Shown here piece by piece: positions 7,267 through 16,602 of a DNA stretch of 64,000 nt. The notes under the pieces were generated by a model that made no database searches, was not told where the DNA came from, and worked only from the letters and a program-made list of their open reading frames with translations. The position numbers and the translations under genes were made by a program. Location of the stretch: the NCBI GenBank assembly GCA_015064355.1, contig SVSJ01000005.1, positions 20,614 through 84,613 of the forward strand, read 5' to 3'. Position 1 is the stretch's first letter, and every line of letters starts with the position of its first letter. This DNA is from Oscillospiraceae bacterium (GTDB lineage Bacteria; Bacillota; Clostridia; Oscillospirales; CAG-272).

Positions 7267-10266
7267 TTACTCTGTTCTGAGGGCAACAACAGGGTCCTTC
7301 TTTGCGGCACTTCTTGAGGGAATAATACCGGCAATAAGAGTAAGAACAACGCTGATTATTACAAGAACAATTGCAGCTTCGATGGGCAGATATGTCTTCA
7401 GATTTGCAAGTCCTGTAAGATGCTGGAGGATCATATCAATGGGTATGCAGAGGAGATATGTGATCACTACGCCAAGGAGACCTGCTGTGAATCCGATGAT
7501 AACTGTTTCTGCATTAAAGAGGCTGGAGACATTCTTCTTCGACGCGCCGATAGCACGAAGGATGCCGATCTCTTTAGTTCTTTCCTGAACAGAGATAAGG
7601 GTAATTACACCTATCATAATCGCAGAAACCACAAGGGAAACTGCTACAAAGGATATAAGCACGTAGGTGATTGCATCAAGAATTACTGTTATGGAGCTCA
7701 TCATAATGCCCACGTAATCAGTATAACTTATTTTTGACACTTCGTCTACAGTTTCGTTGTATTTTTCTATGGCTGATTCAATAATATCTTTATTTGCGAA
7801 GGTGGATGCAAACAAATTTACGGTTGAGGGGGAATCTATATCCACGTTACCGAGGAGTCGAAGATTATCCTCATAGGTTGATGGGGAAAAGTCAAGAACC
7901 GCATCATAATAATCGGCGCACTGCTCCGTGGTATATGTGGTAAGCTCTGCGTCAAATATCATAACAAGCTGCTCAGGGGGATACTGTGACATCTCAGCTC
8001 TGACACCGGCAACGTACTGCATTGTGAACTGTTCAACCACAGACTCGGCGTAGAGCTTTGTTATTTCCTCGTCAGGCATTGCCTGGATATAGCTTCTGAT
8101 CTCAGACTCTGCCATACCTGTCTGAGCAACGATGCCGGCTATCATCTGCTCCTCCACTGCTGCTCTGTTGTAGTCCTTCATTGCATTCTGAAGAGCAGCA
8201 TTGATCTGCTCGTCACTCGGGATGCTTTTGATCTTTACAATAGCTTCTGCTTTTTCGGCAGGTGTAAGGGCTTCGGCGTACTCCTTGAATTTCTCTGCCT
8301 TATACTCTGCTGTTACCTCGTCAGTTTCCGGCTTGAAAGGCAGACCGGTGAAAATATCAACGGTGGGATCTGCAAGCTGTGCAGCAATGGATTTAGATTC
8401 GCCGGAGCGGTTTATGATATACTCTGTCAGCTCTGAAGTGTATGCAATAGAACCTGTGAGCATAGAGGAAACAGATTCATCGTTAGGTCTGATAATACCC
8501 GATACCTTTAGCTTAAGCCCGTTATCATAGAGATATCTCAGCCCGGCGTTGGTTTCGCGGAGATCCTTATATACACCTGTACTATCGTCATATGAATAGC
8601 ATTCGGAGCTTAATATAACTCTGAATTCCATGTCGCATATTTCTTCGTAAGTCCAAAAATCCTCTGACTTTTCAACAGTTGAACCGTCGATGGCAGACTG
8701 CATAATGGCTTCAATATCCTTTTCAGACTTAAGGCCAAGAGCATAAAGGGTCATATCGGACAGTTCGTTATTCTCGTCAAGCACAAGGACTATTTCGTCG
8801 TACTCCGTAGGCCATGTGCCGTAGACCAGGTCGTATTGCTTTTCAAGGAGAGCATTGATCAGCTTACCGTTTTCTCCCGGGAGCATCTCCTGCCACAGAT
8901 TAATTCCGCCTGACATCATGGGGGTCATCATACTGTTCGATGATGCGGCATTCATGTTCTCTGCCATTGCCGCACCCATATTCTTTGCAATAAGATTTCC
9001 GACAAGGGTGTTAAGATCGGAGCGGATTATCGTTCCGTCAATACTTTCGGTATAAACAAGGAGGTCAATGTTGTAAGTATACTGAACACCGCTCAGGGCA
9101 TTGGCGAGGTCAAATTCGCTTTCAGGGTTTTCACGCTCACGCTCGATAAATTCCTTGAATGATTTTAGGTCGTTTGTGTCAGTTTCAATGCTGTTCATAG
9201 CATTCACAAGGTCGTACAGGGCGGCCTTCTGATAAACTGCGTCCTTATCGTGAGAGAAAGATGATTCCGCTGACGCAATGAAAGTTTCCATAAGGGAGCC
9301 GAGATTAGCGTGTTCCTCTTCGATCACAAGGGGATAAGACGCAAGGGTGTCCTCCTGGACTGAATTGATAAACGCCGTTGCTCCTTGAGAAACCGCGAGA
9401 ATAAGCGCGATTCCGATAATACCGATGCTTCCCGCAAAAGAGGTGAGAATTGTTCTGCCCTTCTTTGTGAAGAGATTTTTCATTGAAAGGCCAAATGAGG
9501 TTGCGGGAGACATTGAGGGCATTTTTTGCTTTCCACGCTTTGCTGTCTTTTCTGTTGCGGCAGCAAGCTCACGGGATACTTCCTCATCGGTAAGGGGGGC
9601 ACTATCATCGGTAATGACGCCGTCGAGCATGCGGACGATTCTGGTAGAGTACTTCTCTGCAAGCTCAGGGTTATGTGTTACCATAATTACAAGGCGGTTT
9701 TTTGAGATTTCTTTAAGGATCTCCATTACCTGCAGGCTTGTTTCCGTGTCAAGAGCGCCTGTGGGCTCGTCTGCGAGGATTATGTCGGGATTGTTGACAA
9801 TTGCGCGGGCGATCGCAACACGCTGCATTTGGCCTCCTGACATCTCTGAGGGCTTCTTCTTAAGCTGATCCCCAAGTCCTACGTCACTGAGTGCTTTTAT
9901 TGCTTTTTTTCTGCGTTCAGCCTTTGATACACCTGACAAAGTAAGCGCAAGCTCAACATTCTGAAGAACTGTCTGGTGAGGGATAAGATTGTAGCTCTGG
10001 AAAACAAAACCAACAGAATGGTTACGGTATGAGTCCCAGTCTCTGTCCTTATAGTCCTTTGTTGAACGGCCGTTTATGATAAGATCGCCGCTTGTGTAGT
10101 GATCAAGGCCGCCGATAATATTCAACATTGTGGTTTTACCGCATCCTGACTGGCCGAGAATTGATACAAACTCGCTGGAGCGGAATTTCAAGTCAATGCC
10201 GGCGAGAGCATTTACTACCCCGTCACCTATTGGGTAGTCCTTTTTAATTTGCTTTAATTCGAGCAT
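7267..10266 (-). CDS. ABC transporter, fused ATPase and FtsX/MacB-type permease
   Basis: 999 residues. An LolD/MacB-type ATPase occupies residues 1-225: Walker A GQSGCGKT (38-45), signature MSGGQ (142-146), Walker B IILADE (162-167). TM1 is at about 273-295. The last ~150 residues contain three more membrane segments and the FtsX core (VQERTKEIGILRAIGASKK). Between them lies a ~560-residue extracytoplasmic domain rich in Glu/Ala and Tyr, more than twice that of MacB. MacB-like proteins are mechanotransmitters that move peptides or lipoproteins rather than solutes across the inner leaflet. It sits 86 bases downstream of a two-component system on the same strand, an arrangement typical of antimicrobial peptide sensing and defence. 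Substrate unknown. Confidence 0.9.
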   Translation of the reverse strand: MLELKQIKKDYPIGDGVVNALAGIDLKFRSSEFVSILGQSGCGKTTMLNIIGGLDHYTSGDLIINGRSTKDYKDRDWDSYRNHSVGFVFQSYNLIPHQTVLQNVELALTLSGVSKAERRKKAIKALSDVGLGDQLKKKPSEMSGGQMQRVAIARAIVNNPDIILADEPTGALDTETSLQVMEILKEISKNRLVIMVTHNPELAEKYSTRIVRMLDGVITDDSAPLTDEEVSRELAAATEKTAKRGKQKMPSMSPATSFGLSMKNLFTKKGRTILTSFAGSIGIIGIALILAVSQGATAFINSVQEDTLASYPLVIEEEHANLGSLMETFIASAESSFSHDKDAVYQKAALYDLVNAMNSIETDTNDLKSFKEFIERERENPESEFDLANALSGVQYTYNIDLLVYTESIDGTIIRSDLNTLVGNLIAKNMGAAMAENMNAASSNSMMTPMMSGGINLWQEMLPGENGKLINALLEKQYDLVYGTWPTEYDEIVLVLDENNELSDMTLYALGLKSEKDIEAIMQSAIDGSTVEKSEDFWTYEEICDMEFRVILSSECYSYDDSTGVYKDLRETNAGLRYLYDNGLKLKVSGIIRPNDESVSSMLTGSIAYTSELTEYIINRSGESKSIAAQLADPTVDIFTGLPFKPETDEVTAEYKAEKFKEYAEALTPAEKAEAIVKIKSIPSDEQINAALQNAMKDYNRAAVEEQMIAGIVAQTGMAESEIRSYIQAMPDEEITKLYAESVVEQFTMQYVAGVRAEMSQYPPEQLVMIFDAELTTYTTEQCADYYDAVLDFSPSTYEDNLRLLGNVDIDSPSTVNLFASTFANKDIIESAIEKYNETVDEVSKISYTDYVGIMMSSITVILDAITYVLISFVAVSLVVSAIMIGVITLISVQERTKEIGILRAIGASKKNVSSLFNAETVIIGFTAGLLGVVITYLLCIPIDMILQHLTGLANLKTYLPIEAAIVLVIISVVLTLIAGIIPSRSAAKKDPVVALRTE

Positions 10267-10352
10267 TTAGTTACCTTTCATAATTATATAATATTATTCT
10301 TCTTCATTATTTTAGGATGTTATTCAGCCGTCCGCATAGATAACGTAATGAT

Positions 10353-11390
10353 TTATCTCTTGAGAGTTACTGTGAATATACAGCCTCCGCTCGGCTTATT
10401 TTCAGCCTGAGCTCTGCCGCCGCACACGTCGAGAATCTGCTTTACAAGAGCAAGGCCAAGGCCGTTCCCTTCTTCTTTATGTGAGCTGTCTGCCTGATAG
10501 AACTTATCGAAAATATGATTGAGCTTATCTGCTGGAATACCGGGGCCGTTGTCTTCAACTGCAACTGTTATACTGTCGCCAGCGCACGATGCTGTGATCG
10601 CTATGGCACCCTCGTCCGGGCTGAACTTTACTGCGTTATCAATAATATTCGTCCAAACGTGGAGCATTATGCTTTCGTTCCCGTAATATTCTATTTCGTC
10701 GAGTTCAAGATCAAAGTCGATTCCTTTGCTCGACCACTTCTCCTCAAGGAGGAGGATTGCCTGGCGAATCTGCTCGTCAAGGCGGTAATTAACGGGCTTT
10801 GTCTGGATCGCTTGATTATCAACTTTTGAAAGGAGCAGAATGTTTCCCACAAGGTCTGACACACGTCTTGTGTTATGTAGGATCTTGTGGACGTACTTGT
10901 TTTTCTCCTCTTCCGTAAGACTGCCGTCCTGGAGGAGAGTTGCATATCCCTCTATTGCATTGATCGGGGTCTTGAATTCGTGAGAAACGTTTGAAACAAA
11001 ATCACTCTGGAGCATTTCTGTGTTCGCCAGTTCCTTTGTCATAAGATTATAGCTGGCGTACAGCTCCTTGATCTCTTCTATTATGCTATTGGTTTCAAGA
11101 GTATTACCGAACTCCCCTTTTGCGACACTCTTCATGGCTTTGCTCAGTCGTGTTACCGGTCTGAAGAAAAAGTAATTCATGATTGTAGTCAAAACCGCGC
11201 CAATAACAATGCTGATCAAGGTAAGCCACAGCGCCGGAGGAATATGGATCTCGATTCCGAGCACCTTCTGGACAAGCACGTCTGTTAGTATTGCGAAAAT
11301 TACAGTCAGCGCAATTTCGGTAAGGGTTATTATGGTAATATAAAAGTGGAGGCTGTGTGGCCAATTCCTAATGGCACGTAATAGTCTCAT
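10353..11390 (-). CDS. Sensor histidine kinase
   Basis: 345 residues. TM1 at about 17-37 and TM2 at about 53-74 leave only ~15 residues outside, too few for a classical sensor domain. A HAMP segment follows (FFFRPVTRLSKAMKSVAKGEF), then HisKA with phosphoacceptor His137 in SNVSHEFKTPINAIEGYA, and a HATPase domain with N box (IMLHVWTNIIDNAVKFSP), G1 (VEDNGPGIP) and G2 (GNGLGLALVKQI). A short loop suggests it senses within the membrane or through a partner, plausibly the neighbouring ABC transporter. Its start overlaps the response regulator stop by 4 bases. Confidence 0.93.
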   Translation of the reverse strand: MRLLRAIRNWPHSLHFYITIITLTEIALTVIFAILTDVLVQKVLGIEIHIPPALWLTLISIVIGAVLTTIMNYFFFRPVTRLSKAMKSVAKGEFGNTLETNSIIEEIKELYASYNLMTKELANTEMLQSDFVSNVSHEFKTPINAIEGYATLLQDGSLTEEEKNKYVHKILHNTRRVSDLVGNILLLSKVDNQAIQTKPVNYRLDEQIRQAILLLEEKWSSKGIDFDLELDEIEYYGNESIMLHVWTNIIDNAVKFSPDEGAIAITASCAGDSITVAVEDNGPGIPADKLNHIFDKFYQADSSHKEEGNGLGLALVKQILDVCGGRAQAENKPSGGCIFTVTLKR

Positions 11391-12058
11391 TGTTTTACCA
11401 CCTTGTATCCAAGTCCGCGGATCGTGACGATCTTAAAATCCCGGTTGTCACGAAACCTGTCGCGGAGTCTGCCTATATGCACGTCAACCGTGTGGGTATC
11501 GCTGTCGGATTCATATCCCCAAATGTCATCCATAAGCTGCTGTCTGGTGAATATCTTTCCGGGATATGCGGACATTTTGTAAAGAAGCATAAACTCTTTC
11601 TGTGGAAGGATCACGCTCTCTCCGCCGGTCGTTACAGTGAGTGAATCGCACTCAAGAACCGTGTCGCCGATTATCTGGCGTCTCTCATTTGCCATTTGTG
11701 CTCTGCGAAGCAACGCGCTGACGCGGAGGACCATTTCATTAACGTTTATTGGCTTTACCATATAGTCGTCGCTGCCGGAAATAAAGCCAAGTCTCATATC
11801 GTCAAATGCGTCTTTCGCGGTGATCATAAGCACGGGAGTTGTATTGCCCGCAGCCCTGAGTGTGCGTACAAACTCGTACCCGTCCATCTCGGGCATCATT
11901 ATATCGGAGATGATAACGTCATAGTATGTTTCGTCAAGCTCCCTGAGGGCCTCCAAGCCGTTCTTGACACCTGTAACGGAGTAGCCGTTTTTCATAAGCA
12001 CGTGGCGGAACAGCTGCAAAAGTTCTTTATCATCTTCAGCTATCAAAATCTTGAACAT
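11387..12058 (-). CDS. Response regulator, OmpR/PhoB family
   Basis: 223 residues. Receiver domain at 1-115: acidic pair D9/D10, phosphoacceptor D52 (IISDIMMPEMDG), switch Thr in LMITAKD, and Lys in MVKPIN. The C-terminal winged helix includes FTRQQLMDDIWG and VDVHIGRLRDRFRD, as in PhoB. First gene of a minus-strand operon with its kinase (4-base overlap) and the large ABC transporter; the likely role is to induce that transporter. A consensus promoter lies ~110 bases upstream. Confidence 0.95.
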   Translation of the reverse strand: MFKILIAEDDKELLQLFRHVLMKNGYSVTGVKNGLEALRELDETYYDVIISDIMMPEMDGYEFVRTLRAAGNTTPVLMITAKDAFDDMRLGFISGSDDYMVKPINVNEMVLRVSALLRRAQMANERRQIIGDTVLECDSLTVTTGGESVILPQKEFMLLYKMSAYPGKIFTRQQLMDDIWGYESDSDTHTVDVHIGRLRDRFRDNRDFKIVTIRGLGYKVVKQ

Positions 12059-12171
12059 ATATAATACTCCAGTAAATGTTAACTACTCATATTATAATGG
12101 GTAAATGTAAAATAAGTATAAATTATATCTCAATTATTGTTGATATTAGTAAATTTCGGCTACCACCCCTT

Positions 12172-12200
12172 ATTATACTAAAGGGAATTTCACTTGTCAA
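12172..12200 (-). promoter_or_regulatory. Consensus sigma-A promoter of the two-component/ABC operon
   Basis: On the minus strand TTGACA (12195-12200), exactly 17 bases, TATAAT (12172-12177): both hexamers perfect. The predicted leader to the ATG at 12058 is about 105 bases and AT-rich. Confidence 0.8.
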
Positions 12201-12252
12201 GAAATGCTATAAATGTGCTTTTGCAATATTATTAGAAAATCAGTTAAATTTG

Positions 12253-12281
12253 TTGACAATCAACCTACTGTATGATAAAAT
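12253..12281 (+). promoter_or_regulatory. Sigma-A promoter of the zinc-ribbon membrane protein
   Basis: TTGACA (12253-12258), 17-base spacer, TAAAAT (12276-12281), ~35 bases before the ATG at 12318. Confidence 0.7.
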
Positions 12282-12317
12282 TTTTCTATAGAGAATCATC
12301 ATTTATGGAGATCGATT

Positions 12318-13094
12318 ATGAAAAGGAAGAATTACGACGGTAGCGAATATATTGACAGACCGGATCTCAACAAGTGCCCTGACTGCGGCTGTTATTTCGG
12401 CGGTCAGAACTGCCCTCTCTGCGGCAAGCCCTGCCCTGAGGAAATGAAAGCCGGAAACCGCAAGCCTGAGGCTAAACCGAAGCCGCAAAAGGTCAAGGTT
12501 GTAGGTTCCTTTGCCTGGTATCATACCTGGTGGTTTATTGCTGTTATGATGTTTATCTCACCTGTTATTGGCATAATCCTCCTTGCAACAAGCCCGCGAA
12601 AGACTTGGGTGAAGATCTTGGTTTCGCTCCTCATTATTTCCCCATACATAATTTTAATTGCGACTACCTACGGCTCTTTACTCTTCATTGGGCTCTCTAA
12701 TAAGACTCAAGTACCCGTTGACACATCTTTAACGCGGACTGAATATATTGAGGCGTGTGATGAAGTTGATGTTGAGGCCTTCTACAGAGATTATTCCGAA
12801 TACGCAGAAGACTATGTTGCCCTCAACGTTATAGTTGAAGAAAAGATCACTGATTCGAACATCGACTCATTCGGCAGCGAGTATAATGTTTACTACCTCT
12901 GCTCTCCTGTGGGCGGCGGGGACTACAAGATTCTTGTTCGCGACTGTGTTCAATCCGCAAAGAGAAACTATATCTCGGGAGACGTGATCACGGTTTACGG
13001 CGAAGGTGCCGGGCAGATCACCGTTTACGGTATGGGCAATACTCCCGTCTCTGCCCCCTGCGTTTATGCCGCGCACATTGATGTTGAAAAATAA
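12318..13094 (+). CDS. Zinc-ribbon membrane protein of unknown function
   Basis: 258 residues; I do not recognise a named family. A double-Cys zinc ribbon lies at about 19-37 (CPDCGCYFGGQNCPLCGKPC), then a basic proline-rich linker, two membrane segments around 72-93 and 97-120, and a C-terminal ~130-residue domain predicted outside the membrane (YRDYSEYAEDYVALNVIVEE, DYKILVRDC, GDVITVYGEGAG). That last part resembles small OB-like or SH3-like beta domains seen in Firmicute zinc-ribbon membrane proteins. It converges on a second zinc-ribbon membrane protein. GGAG precedes the ATG; a good promoter and terminator make it a single-gene unit. Confidence 0.75.
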   Translation: MKRKNYDGSEYIDRPDLNKCPDCGCYFGGQNCPLCGKPCPEEMKAGNRKPEAKPKPQKVKVVGSFAWYHTWWFIAVMMFISPVIGIILLATSPRKTWVKILVSLLIISPYIILIATTYGSLLFIGLSNKTQVPVDTSLTRTEYIEACDEVDVEAFYRDYSEYAEDYVALNVIVEEKITDSNIDSFGSEYNVYYLCSPVGGGDYKILVRDCVQSAKRNYISGDVITVYGEGAGQITVYGMGNTPVSAPCVYAAHIDVEK

Positions 13095-13101
13095 AAACAA
13101 A

Positions 13102-13130
13102 AAGTACGTATCCTAAAAGGTTACGTACTT
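13102..13130. terminator. Bidirectional terminator
   Basis: AAGTACGTA/TACGTACTT stem (9 bp, extended by CC/GG inside). Plus strand is followed by CTTTTTATT, minus strand by CTTTTTGTTTTT. Confidence 0.8.
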
Positions 13131-13134
13131 CTTT

Positions 13135-14658
13135 TTATTCAAAAATTATCTCTGCCGATTCGTATGGCGTGTTTTCCTGGGCTACAGTAGGCTCTGACCA
13201 TTCTGAACGGTCGAATCTGCACACTATACTCGCAAGCGAATCGCATCCCGACAATGCATACTCGCCAATATGAGTAATGGGCGACGAGATTACGATCTTT
13301 TCGAGAGCTATGCAGTTTGAGAAAGAATATGCCTCGATTGATGTAATGCCGCTGCCAAGCTCGATGCTTTTAAGATTAACACAATTATTAAAGGCACGAT
13401 GTCCAACGGCTCTGACACCGTCGTGAATGGTCACTGTTTCAAGTGAGCTGCAGTTTATAAATGCACGTGGCATGATCGTTGTCAGGCTTTTGCCAAAATG
13501 AATGGACTTAAGTGATGTGCAGTTCATGAACGCCTGCTCGCCAATAACTTCGACTGTGTCGGGAATTATGATTTCGTTAAGGGAGGTTGCGTTCAAGAAT
13601 ATGTTTTTCTCAAGCTCCCGCACTACGATTTCATCGACAACATGGGGGATCTCAAGATCAGTATAGTCTCCCTCATACTTGTTTTCCACAAATGTAAGTA
13701 CTCCGTCATCACTGATACCAAACCACGGTTCCTCGCCGGAATCTGTTATATACAAGTCTGAAACCCCTGTGAGGTTAACAAATTTCTCGTATGTAAACGA
13801 CTCCACAAGTTCTTTGGAGTTTTTGAAATTGCCAAGGTCTTGGAATATCTCGATAGCACGATCGTAGTCTCCAAGCGTTGCAAGCTTGTGGGCTTTATTA
13901 TATCGCGATTGGGGAATGATATAGACCACTGACAGCAGTGTAAGAATAACAACAAGTATAAGGGATGCGAGAATCAGGGCCATCTTCGTTTTGTCGGAAA
14001 CCGCTTTCTCTGCTTCCTTTTTCTTTACCCTATTTACGGGAGTGGGCTTTTTGCCATCTTCAACGATGTCCTTTTGGCTCTCCAGGTATTCTCTGTCGAA
14101 ATTTGAGTCAAGCCAGGACTTAATAACACCGCATCCGGCACAGGAGCGGGACTCGCTTACGTTGATACTTCCGCAGGTGCATCTCCAGCCGCCGTCCACC
14201 TTATCGGGATAGTATTTTGCCTCAGTCTTTCCGCGGCAAATGGTTTTGATCACAGGATAAAGCGTATCGGTCTGCCAGATTATCTTCTGCTCGGGAAGCT
14301 CAACTCCTGTGTCAGAGGAAACATTCTCCCAGAATCCTCCGTCAGAATAGTTGACTCTATTAATGATCGCTACGGCATATGCAGCATCGGACTTCTCCGC
14401 TTTGACATAGCTGTAGCCAACATTAAGCTCTGTCAGAATCTCCTCGCAGATAAGTTCGCGACGGCTGCTATAGTACTGAATGTTAGCCGAATAGCTGTCA
14501 ATTTTCCGATCTGTGCAAAGCACTGATGCGATCCCAAGATAAAGCTCGTTTTCCTTAGAGGCGCACAATTTCACCTCAGTGATCTTTATGGGACAGCCCC
14601 TTAACCAAGCCGACTGCTTGCGACTGCTTATTATTTTCATATTCTTTTCGTCGGTCAT
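13135..14658 (-). CDS. Zinc-ribbon, TPR-like and LRR_5 (BspA-type) membrane protein
   Basis: 507 residues. Order: an N-terminal ~170-residue domain of unknown type; a RanBP2-like zinc ribbon (WRCTCGSINV, SCAGCG); a basic linker; one membrane segment (about 233-257); a short helical repeat (HKLATLGDYDRAIEIFQDLGNFKNSKEL); and five leucine-rich repeats of the BspA/LRR_5 type with the recurring pattern AF-x2-C-x-SL. The LRRs would face outside. Such proteins often bind host or surface ligands, but none is shown here. I chose ATG 14658, preceded by GAGGATGG; the longer frame opens with a GTG at 14700 that lies inside the promoter. Confidence 0.8.
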   Translation of the reverse strand: MTDEKNMKIISSRKQSAWLRGCPIKITEVKLCASKENELYLGIASVLCTDRKIDSYSANIQYYSSRRELICEEILTELNVGYSYVKAEKSDAAYAVAIINRVNYSDGGFWENVSSDTGVELPEQKIIWQTDTLYPVIKTICRGKTEAKYYPDKVDGGWRCTCGSINVSESRSCAGCGVIKSWLDSNFDREYLESQKDIVEDGKKPTPVNRVKKKEAEKAVSDKTKMALILASLILVVILTLLSVVYIIPQSRYNKAHKLATLGDYDRAIEIFQDLGNFKNSKELVESFTYEKFVNLTGVSDLYITDSGEEPWFGISDDGVLTFVENKYEGDYTDLEIPHVVDEIVVRELEKNIFLNATSLNEIIIPDTVEVIGEQAFMNCTSLKSIHFGKSLTTIMPRAFINCSSLETVTIHDGVRAVGHRAFNNCVNLKSIELGSGITSIEAYSFSNCIALEKIVISSPITHIGEYALSGCDSLASIVCRFDRSEWSEPTVAQENTPYESAEIIFE

Positions 14659-14690
14659 CCGGCCATCCTCGTTTTCGTATTTGTTATTAT

Positions 14691-14719
14691 ATAATACCAC
14701 AAAATAAGGACAATATCAA
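14691..14719 (-). promoter_or_regulatory. Sigma-A promoter of the LRR_5 protein
   Basis: On the minus strand TTGATA (14714-14719), 17-base spacer, TATTAT (14691-14696). Transcription would begin near 14685, downstream of the GTG at 14700, which supports ATG 14658 as the start. Confidence 0.6.
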
Positions 14720-14734
14720 CCGGATTTTCCCAAT

Positions 14735-15286
14735 TCACGCAAGTCTGCCAAGTTTTTCTGCTGCTTGTTCTCCGCAAATTACGTCACAATGCTCGTTTAT
14801 GTAATAGTAAGTATAACCCGGGCACAAGCTTCCCATATTCTCTCCCGCAATGTGGGTTTCGTTGTCAAGCATCAGATAATAATTATGTCTGTCGCGGTCA
14901 ACATACGCGGTGCTTGCACCCAAGTAGCCGGTTTGCCAAAGTCCGTAGCAACAGCCGAGAAGATACGACATCTCATCAAAGGAATAAATTATCCTTTTTT
15001 CTTTTGGAATATATTTCTTATATTCTGCAAGTGCTCTCTCTTCCCCTCTATGCATCTTAATATTGTCGTGATGCTCAAGTTTTGTAACAAATAGCTCGCA
15101 TCCACCTTCACGGGAGGGATACATCTGTATGAACACGCGGCCTGAAATCGGTGCGTATCCGCATTTTGTCTGGGCATCGTTTATTATTTCCCTGAGTATT
15201 TCTTTCGTGTTTCCTGTATATGAAGCCATATCTGACGAGGTCAGCATAAGCTTGAATTTTGAATCGCTGATTACAATGAGTTCCAT
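14735..15286 (-). CDS. MecA-like adaptor protein
   Basis: 183 residues. The N-terminus MELIVISDSKFKLMLTSSDMA and the segment GCELFVTKLE match the layout of the MecA/YpbH adaptor family (N-terminal substrate-binding part, acidic or charged middle, C-terminal ferredoxin-like domain with FSFDEMSYLLG-like and LMLDNE segments). MecA delivers substrates such as ComK or Spx to ClpC in Bacillus. Similarity is moderate and the charged linker is short, so this is a divergent member. It appears to be a single gene with GGTGGAG before the ATG. No clpC is in the window. Confidence 0.65.
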   Translation of the reverse strand: MELIVISDSKFKLMLTSSDMASYTGNTKEILREIINDAQTKCGYAPISGRVFIQMYPSREGGCELFVTKLEHHDNIKMHRGEERALAEYKKYIPKEKRIIYSFDEMSYLLGCCYGLWQTGYLGASTAYVDRDRHNYYLMLDNETHIAGENMGSLCPGYTYYYINEHCDVICGEQAAEKLGRLA

Positions 15287-15408
15287 AAAATCTCCACCTT
15301 AAATTCTTGATACACTAACATTATAATCTCATAGCCTCAAAAATGTAACCCCTAAATTTATGGAAAGAGAGGCAGGAAAAACGGTTACAGCTCCAAAAAT
15401 TAGATAAT

Positions 15409-15446
15409 AAAAGGACCAATCCGAGCCATTTCGGACTGATCCTTTT
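15409..15446 (-). terminator. Terminator of the pcrA-proS-rodA operon
   Basis: 16-bp stem with two G-U pairs on the minus strand (15431-15446 with 15409-15424) and a 6-base loop, followed by TTTTATTATC. On the plus strand the two G-U positions become mismatches, so it serves the minus-strand operon. Confidence 0.85.
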
Positions 15447-15449
15447 CTA

Positions 15450-16568
15450 TTATTGGGTTTCTCTTTCGAAATAATATTTTTTGTTGTGGGTACATATGCT
15501 TTGCAGAATTCCCACGCAGATATACATTGACAGAATCGACGACGCGCCGTATGAGAAGAACGGCAACGTGATTCCGACTACGGGAAGAAGTGCTAAGCAC
15601 ATTCCAATGTTCTCAACTGCCTGTGCGATGAGCATTCCCGCAATACCTACGCAAATGTAAGAGGCGTATTTCTTGCGGGTTTGTCTTGCCAAAAGCAGAA
15701 TACGGATTATCAGGGTAACGATGAGAACTATGTAGAGTAGCGTTCCAAGGAATCCGAACTTTTCAGCAAGAACGGAGAACAGAAAGTCTGACTGACCGCC
15801 CCACAGCTTTGCGTACTGTGTACCACCGGAGAAGCCTGCCCCTCTGAATCCGCCTGCGATTATTGCGTCACGGCTTCGCAGAGCATGCCATCCGCTTCCG
15901 AGGGGGTCAAGCTCCGGGTTGAAGCCTGCGATAATTCTCATTTGCTGTTTCTCGGTAAGTACGGACCAGGCAAAAGGTGATGCGATCAGCACCATTCCCG
16001 CAACTCCGGCGAAGTACCACATTGATACCCCTGCACCGAAAAGCATAAATGCCATAATTGCCATATACACCAGTGCCATACCAAGGTCGCCCTGCCAAAG
16101 TACCATACCGATTATAAGTCCGGCATGGAGTGCAAGCTGGAGGATGGACAGAGGATGGTTGATCTTATCCTTTACCCTGTCAAGATGGAGAGCAAAGGTG
16201 ATCATAAACGTAACCTTTACAAGCTCCGTAGGCTGAATAGAAACATTACCGAATGAGATCCAGTTTTCGTTACCGTTACTGCCTGTGCCCCAGATTTTTA
16301 CTATGATGATAAGAATAATTGAGGCGGCGAAAAACGCGAATTTCAGTTTCTGGAAAAGGGCGTCGTAGTCGATAAATGTTATTACGAACATAACCAGAAT
16401 GCTCACAACAGACGCAAATATCTGCACCTTAACGTACCAGGAGCCATATGCGTCTGCGGCGGAGGCCAAGGTGATTATGCTAAGAATATTCATTCCAAGA
16501 ACGCAAAGAAGGATAACCGGGTCGATTCGCCTGAATTTCTCACGGTTTGAAATCGAAAACTCTCTCAT
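15450..16568 (-). CDS. rodA: RodA/FtsW/SpoVE family peptidoglycan polymerase (SEDS protein)
   Basis: 372 residues with about ten membrane segments. SEDS motifs are present: GNENWISFGNVSIQPTEL, the GDLGMALVYM helix, the loop LDPLGSGWHALRSRDAI, and FFSYGASSILSMY near the C-terminus. These proteins polymerise glycan strands from lipid II. The FGNVSIQPTELVK form and the lack of a division-cluster neighbourhood favour the RodA (elongation) branch, though SpoVE or FtsW paralogues cannot be excluded. Last gene of pcrA-proS-rodA, 34 bases after proS; AGGAGGATAAC precedes the ATG. Confidence 0.88.
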   Translation of the reverse strand: MREFSISNREKFRRIDPVILLCVLGMNILSIITLASAADAYGSWYVKVQIFASVVSILVMFVITFIDYDALFQKLKFAFFAASIILIIIVKIWGTGSNGNENWISFGNVSIQPTELVKVTFMITFALHLDRVKDKINHPLSILQLALHAGLIIGMVLWQGDLGMALVYMAIMAFMLFGAGVSMWYFAGVAGMVLIASPFAWSVLTEKQQMRIIAGFNPELDPLGSGWHALRSRDAIIAGGFRGAGFSGGTQYAKLWGGQSDFLFSVLAEKFGFLGTLLYIVLIVTLIIRILLLARQTRKKYASYICVGIAGMLIAQAVENIGMCLALLPVVGITLPFFSYGASSILSMYICVGILQSICTHNKKYYFERETQ

Positions 16569-16602
16569 GTTATCCTCCTTTTCGTAGGTTATTTGTATTT
16601 AA

